This document shows, one piece after another, positions 59,773-64,000 of a DNA stretch of 64,000 nt. Below the pieces are notes generated by a model. The model was not told the DNA's origin and ran no database searches. It worked only from the letters and a program-made list of their open reading frames with translations. Within the stretch, counting starts at the first letter, position 1; each line of letters opens with the position of its first letter. This DNA is from Caballeronia insecticola. GTDB lineage: Bacteria; Pseudomonadota; Gammaproteobacteria; Burkholderiales; Burkholderiaceae. The position numbers were made by a program, and so were the translations under genes. The stretch is from contig NC_021287.1 in assembly GCF_000402035.1 (NCBI RefSeq), positions 682,001-746,000 on the forward strand, given 5' to 3'.

Positions 59773-60984
59773 ATGACTTCCCCGACGACACGCTCTCTCG
59801 AAGTCGATTTCTTTCGAGGAATCGTGCTGCTCATTATTGCGGTCGACCATATAACGGGAAGCGTGCTGTCGCACTTTACGCTGCATCAATACGCATTCTG
59901 CGATTCCGCAGAAGTATTCGTTTTTCTTGGCGGTTATGCGTCGGCGGCGGCTTATACGGCGCTTGCGACTCGCCGTAGTGAAACGGCCGCTCGCCGCCGC
60001 TTTTTCAAACGCAGCTGGGAAATCTATCGCGCGTACCTGTTCACGGCGTTTCTGATGCTGATCGGCGGCGCGCTGCTGATGCTTCTGAAAATCGATACGC
60101 CGATGGTGCAATACACCGAATGGCCGAATTTCCTCGTGCGCCCGTTCGGCCTCATCGGCGATATCGCGTTGTTGCGTCAGCAGCCGTATCTGTCGGCGGT
60201 TCTGCCGATGTACTCGGTGTTCGCGCTCGCCGTGCCGGTGATCGTGCCGCTCGCGCAGAAGAAGCCCGTCATCGCGATGTTCGCCAGCCTGCTCGTCTGG
60301 CTCGCGGCCATGCCGCTCTTGCGCGTCTTGCCCGGCACCTACGGCGAAGCGTGGTCGTTCAATCCGTTCGCCTGGCAACTCATGTTCATGACCGGCATCC
60401 TCGCCCGCGTGCAGCCGATCAGCGACGAATTTCACGCCGGCAGGTTCGCACGCTGGCTGACCGCCGGCGCCATTGCGCTCGCGCTGACCTTCGCCTTTTT
60501 CAAGCTGTTCCTCGAAACCCAGGCGCCGCCGGGATACATGAAGCAGAACCTCGCGACCTTGCGCATCGTGAGCTTCGCGGTGATCGCGTGGATCATCGCG
60601 CGCGCGGTCTATGCGGGATGGGTCGGAAAGCTCGCGCGCAAGCTGCCGGGCATCGTGACGATCGGGCAGCAGGGGCTTGTGTGCTTCATCGCGGGCGCGT
60701 GCGTGTCGCTCGTGCTGGATTCCGCATTGCGCGCGATGGGCGTGCTCGGGCTCGGGCGCTATCCGTCGCACTGGATTCTCGGGCTGATCGCCGATGGCAT
60801 CGCGATCGCCAGCCTGCTGTTTCTCGCGCGCTTCTGGGCGGAGCGCAAGGCGTCGAAGGCGGCGCGGGCTCAGATGCAAGCTCAGGTCCGCGCAAATGGA
60901 ATGGAACGTACTGCGCCGCCGCCCGTGCCGCTCATCAAGGGCCGGCCGGTGCCGGTGCACGCCGGCAACCGGCGCGACCGCTAA
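59773..60984 (+). CDS. opgC: OpgC-type membrane acyltransferase/succinyltransferase
   Basis: A 403-residue polytopic membrane protein of the OpgC family, which adds succinyl groups to periplasmic glucans in E. coli. It begins SLEVDFFRGIVLLIIAVDHI (the conserved D-x-x-R-G... first helix) and has about ten helices, with FLGGYASAAAYTALA and SFNPFAWQLMFMTGI. The ATG at 59773 is used; a GTG 33 nt upstream is also in frame. No opgG/H is adjacent, so its substrate is inferred only from the family. Confidence 0.9.
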   Translation: MTSPTTRSLEVDFFRGIVLLIIAVDHITGSVLSHFTLHQYAFCDSAEVFVFLGGYASAAAYTALATRRSETAARRRFFKRSWEIYRAYLFTAFLMLIGGALLMLLKIDTPMVQYTEWPNFLVRPFGLIGDIALLRQQPYLSAVLPMYSVFALAVPVIVPLAQKKPVIAMFASLLVWLAAMPLLRVLPGTYGEAWSFNPFAWQLMFMTGILARVQPISDEFHAGRFARWLTAGAIALALTFAFFKLFLETQAPPGYMKQNLATLRIVSFAVIAWIIARAVYAGWVGKLARKLPGIVTIGQQGLVCFIAGACVSLVLDSALRAMGVLGLGRYPSHWILGLIADGIAIASLLFLARFWAERKASKAARAQMQAQVRANGMERTAPPPVPLIKGRPVPVHAGNRRDR

Positions 60985-61008
60985 GCGCCGGATTCTCTTT
61001 CGTTCTGC

Positions 61009-62313
61009 TTACTCCATCGCGATATCGCGCGTCTCCCGCATGCACAGCACGGCGATGAGACTGACCGCCGCCGCCGCCGACACATAGCCGCCCACCCACG
61101 TTAGTCCGCCGCGATTCGCGAGCAGTTGCGCGATATACGGCGCCACCGATGCCCCGAGAATGCCGCCGAGGTTGTACGCCACACCCGCGCCGGTGTAACG
61201 CACGTTGGTCGGGAAGAGTTCGGGCAGGAGCGCGCCCATCGGTGCAAAGGTGACGCCCATCAGAAACAGCTCGATGGTGAGGAACAGCGCGACCTGCACG
61301 GTGTCGCCGCTGCCGAGGAGCGGGGCCATCGCGAAGCCGGACAGGATCGCGAGCAGACAGCCGACGACGAGCACCGGCTTGCGCCCGAATCGGTCGCTCG
61401 CAATCGCGGAGATCGGCGTGGCGATCGCCATGAAGAGCACGGCGAAACACAGCAATCCGAGAAACTTCTCGCGCGCGAAATGCAGCGTCGCGACGCCGTA
61501 CGACAGCGAGAACACCGTCGAGATATAGAAGAGCGTGTAGCAGACGACCATCGCGAAGGCGCCGAGCAGCATCGGCGTGAGATGGCTGCCGAGCAGCGTC
61601 GCGAAGGGCACTTTCACGCGCTCCTGACGTTCGAGAGTCGCGCGAAACGCCGGCGTCTCGGCGATCTTCAGACGCACATACAGGCCGAGCGCGACGAGCA
61701 CGGCGCTCACGAGGAACGGCACGCGCCAGCCCCAACTGCGGAATTGTGCGTCCGAGAGCGAAAGCGCAAGACCGAAGAAGAGGCCGTTCGATGCGAGAAA
61801 ACCGATCGACGGCCCGAGCTGCGGGAACATGCCGAAAAGCCCGCGCTTGCCGCGCGGCGCGTATTCGGTCGCGAGAAGCGCCGCGCCGCCCCATTCGCCG
61901 CCGAGTCCGATGCCCTGGCCGAAGCGCAGGATGCACAGCAGGATCGGCGCGAGACTGCCGATCGAATCGTAGCCGGGGACGAAGCCGATGAGCGTCGTCG
62001 AGACGCCCATCACGAGCAGCGACGCGACGAGCGTCGATTTGCGGCCAATGCGGTCGCCGAAATGGCCGAACAGAAACGAGCCGATCGGCCGGGCAAAGAA
62101 CGCGATGCCGAACGTGACGAACGCGGAAAGCGCCTGCGCGGCGGGCGAGCCGTGCGGAAAGAACACCGGTCCGATGACGAGCGCGGCGGCGGTCGCGTAG
62201 ACGTAGAAGTCGTAGAACTCGATCGCGGTGCCGATGAAGCTCGCGAAAATCACGCGAGAAGCGCTTTGTGATCCGTCGCCGGGCTGGGCGGCGGAAAGCG
62301 AAGATGAGGACAT
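61009..62313 (-). CDS. MFS transporter, metabolite:proton symporter type
   Basis: A 434-residue MFS transporter of the metabolite:H+ symporter group (ShiA/KgtP/ProP-like). It begins with FIGTAIEFYDFYVYATAA, has the MFS loop motifs GHFGDRIGRKS and SDRFGRKP, and GGEWGGAALLATEYAP. The likely substrates are organic acids or betaine-type compounds; none can be read. It is followed on the other side of a 308-bp gap by a TonB-C lipoprotein. Confidence 0.9.
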   Translation of the reverse strand: MSSSSLSAAQPGDGSQSASRVIFASFIGTAIEFYDFYVYATAAALVIGPVFFPHGSPAAQALSAFVTFGIAFFARPIGSFLFGHFGDRIGRKSTLVASLLVMGVSTTLIGFVPGYDSIGSLAPILLCILRFGQGIGLGGEWGGAALLATEYAPRGKRGLFGMFPQLGPSIGFLASNGLFFGLALSLSDAQFRSWGWRVPFLVSAVLVALGLYVRLKIAETPAFRATLERQERVKVPFATLLGSHLTPMLLGAFAMVVCYTLFYISTVFSLSYGVATLHFAREKFLGLLCFAVLFMAIATPISAIASDRFGRKPVLVVGCLLAILSGFAMAPLLGSGDTVQVALFLTIELFLMGVTFAPMGALLPELFPTNVRYTGAGVAYNLGGILGASVAPYIAQLLANRGGLTWVGGYVSAAAAVSLIAVLCMRETRDIAME

Positions 62314-62605
62314 GGTGTCTCCGTTGTCGTGTTGCGTCGTGCTGGTTATGGCGAAGCATTGTCGCGCGCATCGCGGGACGAGGGGCGATCGAAGCGCGTC
62401 AGCTTTCTGTAGGAATAGCGGCGGGTGTTGTGCGATGGCCGGGGCGGCGGGCGCGAGTAGCGCGCAAATCGCGGCGCAGTGGACTGCGCTCGGGCGCTTC
62501 GCGCAGCGCGCGGGGTGGGCGCGAGGCGAAGGCCGTGCCGGAAGCGGGTCCGGCAGGGGTGCGGAAAATTATAACGATCGTGCGCGGCGAGCGCCAATCA
62601 ACCGG
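62314..62605. other. Intergenic region between MFS gene and TonB-C lipoprotein
   Basis: About 290 bases upstream of the leftward MFS gene and downstream of the lipoprotein gene, with no convincing frame. TATAACGATCGTGCG near 62570 could hold a promoter for the MFS gene. A 16-nt palindrome (TGCATCGATCGATGCA, 62606-62621) lies at the lipoprotein stop. Confidence 0.4.
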
Positions 62606-62621
62606 TGCATCGATCGATGCA

Positions 62622-63101
62622 TCAGTCGATGGTCGTCGCCTGCGGCGAATGCGATGTCTGCAGCTGGAACTGGCCGTTGTCGTTGAACATCCAGCCTTCG
62701 AAGAGTTCGATCTGGCCGTGGCCGTTGAGAAGCCGCGCGGGCGGCGCGGGCAGCGGCGACGCGCGGCGCAGCGAGGCGAGGGCGGTGGCTTCGGCTTCGT
62801 CGTCGCCGTTGGTGCGATACACGGACGATTCGACGAGCCGCCCGCCACGGTCCACGGTGAACGACACGAGGACGAAGGAGCGCAGCATGGCCTGCGGCGT
62901 GCCCTGGAGCACGAGCGACGGATTGCGCTCGAAGATGCGTTGCGCGATGCGTTTCTTGTAATCGTCGAGCGTCGGACCGGGCGCGGCGGGCGCAGCGGCC
63001 GTGCGCGCGGCCACGACGCTCGGCGGCGGCGTAATCGTGCAGGCGGTGATGGCGAGGGCGGCGGATGCGCCGAGGACGGCGTAGAGGGCGGAGCGTTGCA
63101 T
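62622..63101 (-). CDS. Lipoprotein with TonB C-terminal-type domain
   Basis: A 159-residue exported protein with a lipobox near residue 21 (ALAITACTI) and, from about residue 60, a TonB_C-like domain: RSFVLVSFTVDRGGRLVESSVYRTNGDDEAEATALASLRRASPLPAPP is the classical beta-alpha-beta segment, and the end NGQFQLQ is the last strand. There is no membrane anchor other than the lipid and no ExbB/ExbD nearby, so it is not a canonical energy transducer; it may bind an outer-membrane or envelope partner. Confidence 0.8.
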   Translation of the reverse strand: MQRSALYAVLGASAALAITACTITPPPSVVAARTAAAPAAPGPTLDDYKKRIAQRIFERNPSLVLQGTPQAMLRSFVLVSFTVDRGGRLVESSVYRTNGDDEAEATALASLRRASPLPAPPARLLNGHGQIELFEGWMFNDNGQFQLQTSHSPQATTID

Positions 63102-63181
63102 GACAGCGGGACATCGAAGAGAGTGATGTTTCAATGGTAGTTCGTGCCGCGCGTTTCGGGCGCGGGATTTGCTGTTCCCTT

Positions 63182-63217
63182 GTCATCCGCGAAGTCATCC
63201 GCGACGTCATCCGCGAG
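63182..63217. repeat. Three tandem 12-nt direct repeats
   Basis: GTCATCCGCGAA, GTCATCCGCGAC and GTCATCCGCGAG follow each other exactly, 11 of 12 bases constant, ending 20 nt before the start of a small gene. A binding array or a slippage product are both possible. Confidence 0.6.
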
Positions 63218-63237
63218 GCAACCAGGAGGAGGGAATC

Positions 63238-63396
63238 ATGAACAGCGATACGAACGGCATCGAGAACGACAAGCCCGTCGAGCACAACGATAACGAGAAG
63301 AGCAAATTGCCCGAGCGTAACGACGAAAACCGCAAGCAGGGACCGAACGATCGGCCGGGCAAAGAGTCGGGGGAAGGCGAGGCGCCGGTCGGTTGA
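63238..63396 (+). CDS. 52-residue hydrophilic protein
   Basis: A short, highly charged, low-complexity protein (MNSDTNGIENDKPVEHNDNEKSKLPERNDENRK...) with no signal, helix propensity or cysteine. AGGAGGAGGG sits 5 nt before the ATG, a very strong ribosome site for so small a frame, which supports it being real. Likely disordered; such proteins can be stress-protective, but no function is assigned. Confidence 0.6.
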   Translation: MNSDTNGIENDKPVEHNDNEKSKLPERNDENRKQGPNDRPGKESGEGEAPVG

Positions 63397-63488
63397 ACGC
63401 GCGGGCTTAATGCAGGTTTAAGTGTGCGGCGCCGGCGGCGCGGTGCTAAGGTAATCGAGGGGATGTCCCCGCTTTTCGGGAGAACACC

Positions 63489-63671
63489 ATGTCACGCAAA
63501 CATCAGCCTTCGTCATCGGGCGCGCCTGCACGGCACGCGCAGCCGCAGCCGGCTTCGGCGTCGGCGGGGCATTCGAAGGGCGAATCGAAACGGAATGCGC
63601 CCGAGCGGGATGCGGCCAAGGCCGAGCCGGTTCCGCATGTCCGCCCGCCCGTCAGATCCGATGACAATTGA
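63489..63671 (+). CDS. 60-residue hydrophilic protein
   Basis: A short basic, Ala/Ser/Pro-rich frame (MSRKHQPSSSGAPARHAQPQPASASAGHSK...) with GGGAGA 6 nt before the ATG. No domain, signal or membrane helix. It follows a first small hydrophilic gene by 92 nt on the same strand and ends just before a terminator. Base composition is normal for the neighbourhood. Confidence 0.55.
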   Translation: MSRKHQPSSSGAPARHAQPQPASASAGHSKGESKRNAPERDAAKAEPVPHVRPPVRSDDN

Positions 63672-63678
63672 GCAGAAG

Positions 63679-63701
63679 ACGGCGCATCATCATTGCGCCG
63701 T
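63679..63701. terminator. Bidirectional terminator between small gene and secreted protein gene
   Basis: ACGGCGCA pairs with TGCGCCGT (8 bp, 7-nt loop) with TTTT after it on the plus strand, between convergent stops. Confidence 0.7.
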
Positions 63702-63707
63702 TTTGGC

Positions 63708-64000
63708 TCAGTCGTTGTACGGTTTGACCAGTTCGGCGCAGTGGATCGGTGCCGTCGCTCTGACTGTGCCCGTGTCCGCCGCGCGCGTTTCGACGCAGCG
63801 ATACACGCTGTTCGTCTTCTGGACGATGTAGGTGTCTTCGGGCAGCCCCGTGCTGCGCGCGGCGACGCTCGTCACGGCGACGATGCCGTAGCCGTTCTGG
63901 ATCAAATCGAAGAGCGTTGTCTCCGACGCACGCCATTGCGCGTTGGCTTGAGGCTGGGCATGCGCCGGCAGGCTGGCAGCGACGATACAGCCGAAGACGA
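63708..64000 (-). CDS. Secreted protein, 5' end beyond the window
   Basis: The reading frame enters from the right edge: VFGCIVAASLPAHAQ looks like the end of a signal peptide, followed by a mature part of about 80 residues with two cysteines (SVYRCVE and PIHCAEL) that could form a disulfide, ending LVKPYND. No family is recognised. An internal TTG start at 63905 would cut off the signal, so the true start is further right. Confidence 0.65.
   Translation of the reverse strand, partial: VFGCIVAASLPAHAQPQANAQWRASETTLFDLIQNGYGIVAVTSVAARSTGLPEDTYIVQKTNSVYRCVETRAADTGTVRATAPIHCAELVKPYND

Overview
The window is a 64 kb stretch of a high-GC (about 63-65 % by eye) betaproteobacterial chromosome. Gene content and order point to Burkholderia sensu lato (Burkholderia, Caballeronia or Paraburkholderia): DUF3460-scpA-panC-panD, trxB/ftsK-lolA/rarA-serS, a fused hemDX after hemC, and Ala/Arg-rich proteins. 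The genus call is inference from these families, not from a database match. It is mostly core chromosome. I see no transposase, integrase, IS end, CRISPR array, phage module or replication origin.

Layout. 0-3 kb: the end of a ParA-type ATPase gene, then a leftward operon DUF3460-scpA-panC-panD. 3.4-9.4 kb: tamA-tamB, the translocation and assembly module. 9.9-15.0 kb: a four-gene chaperone-usher fimbrial operon (pilin, chaperone, usher, second pilin) on the same strand directly after tamAB. 15.2-23.6 kb: metG, an OmpA-family lipoprotein, apbC/mrp, a SodC-like lipoprotein, dcd and a large PLP-dependent basic amino acid decarboxylase. 23.6-31.8 kb: a glutathione transferase, a bestrophin-like channel, argH, an XRE regulator divergent from a methyltransferase, and ppc. 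32-36.4 kb: hemC-hemDX-hemY, translationally overlapped. 36.6-41.8 kb: an SGNH hydrolase, then leftward rhodanese, pcm, TRIC-type channel, Smr and trxB genes. 42-45.2 kb: ftsK-lolA. 45.2-49.4 kb: an accessory-looking block (cysteine-less pilin-like protein, LysR regulator, agmatinase-family ureohydrolase, NCS1 permease). 49.6-56.9 kb: rarA, serS, tRNA-Ser(CGA), a lipoprotein, map, a GNAT protein and minCDE. 57-64 kb: small envelope proteins, a ClC channel, a 59-residue membrane protein, opgC, an MFS transporter, a TonB-C lipoprotein, two tiny hydrophilic proteins and a secreted protein cut by the window edge.

The genes fall into a few functional groups. Outer-membrane biogenesis includes TamA/TamB, LolA, OpgC and the OmpA-like lipoprotein. 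Cell division and chromosome segregation include ScpA, FtsK and MinCDE. Translation includes MetG, SerS, Map and tRNA-Ser. Core biosynthesis covers pantothenate, heme, arginine, the dUMP precursor and oxaloacetate. The most interesting features are not whole gene systems. They are the tamAB-fimbrial adjacency, an attenuator hairpin and T9 tract inside the fimbrial operon, a candidate sRNA with an anti-Shine-Dalgarno loop between metG and the OmpA-like gene, a degenerate Cu/Zn-SOD lipoprotein, a tetrapeptide-repeat tail on PEP carboxylase, a small two-helix membrane protein, and several strong operator-like repeats. No clearly undescribed multi-gene system (defence, secretion or biosynthetic) was found.
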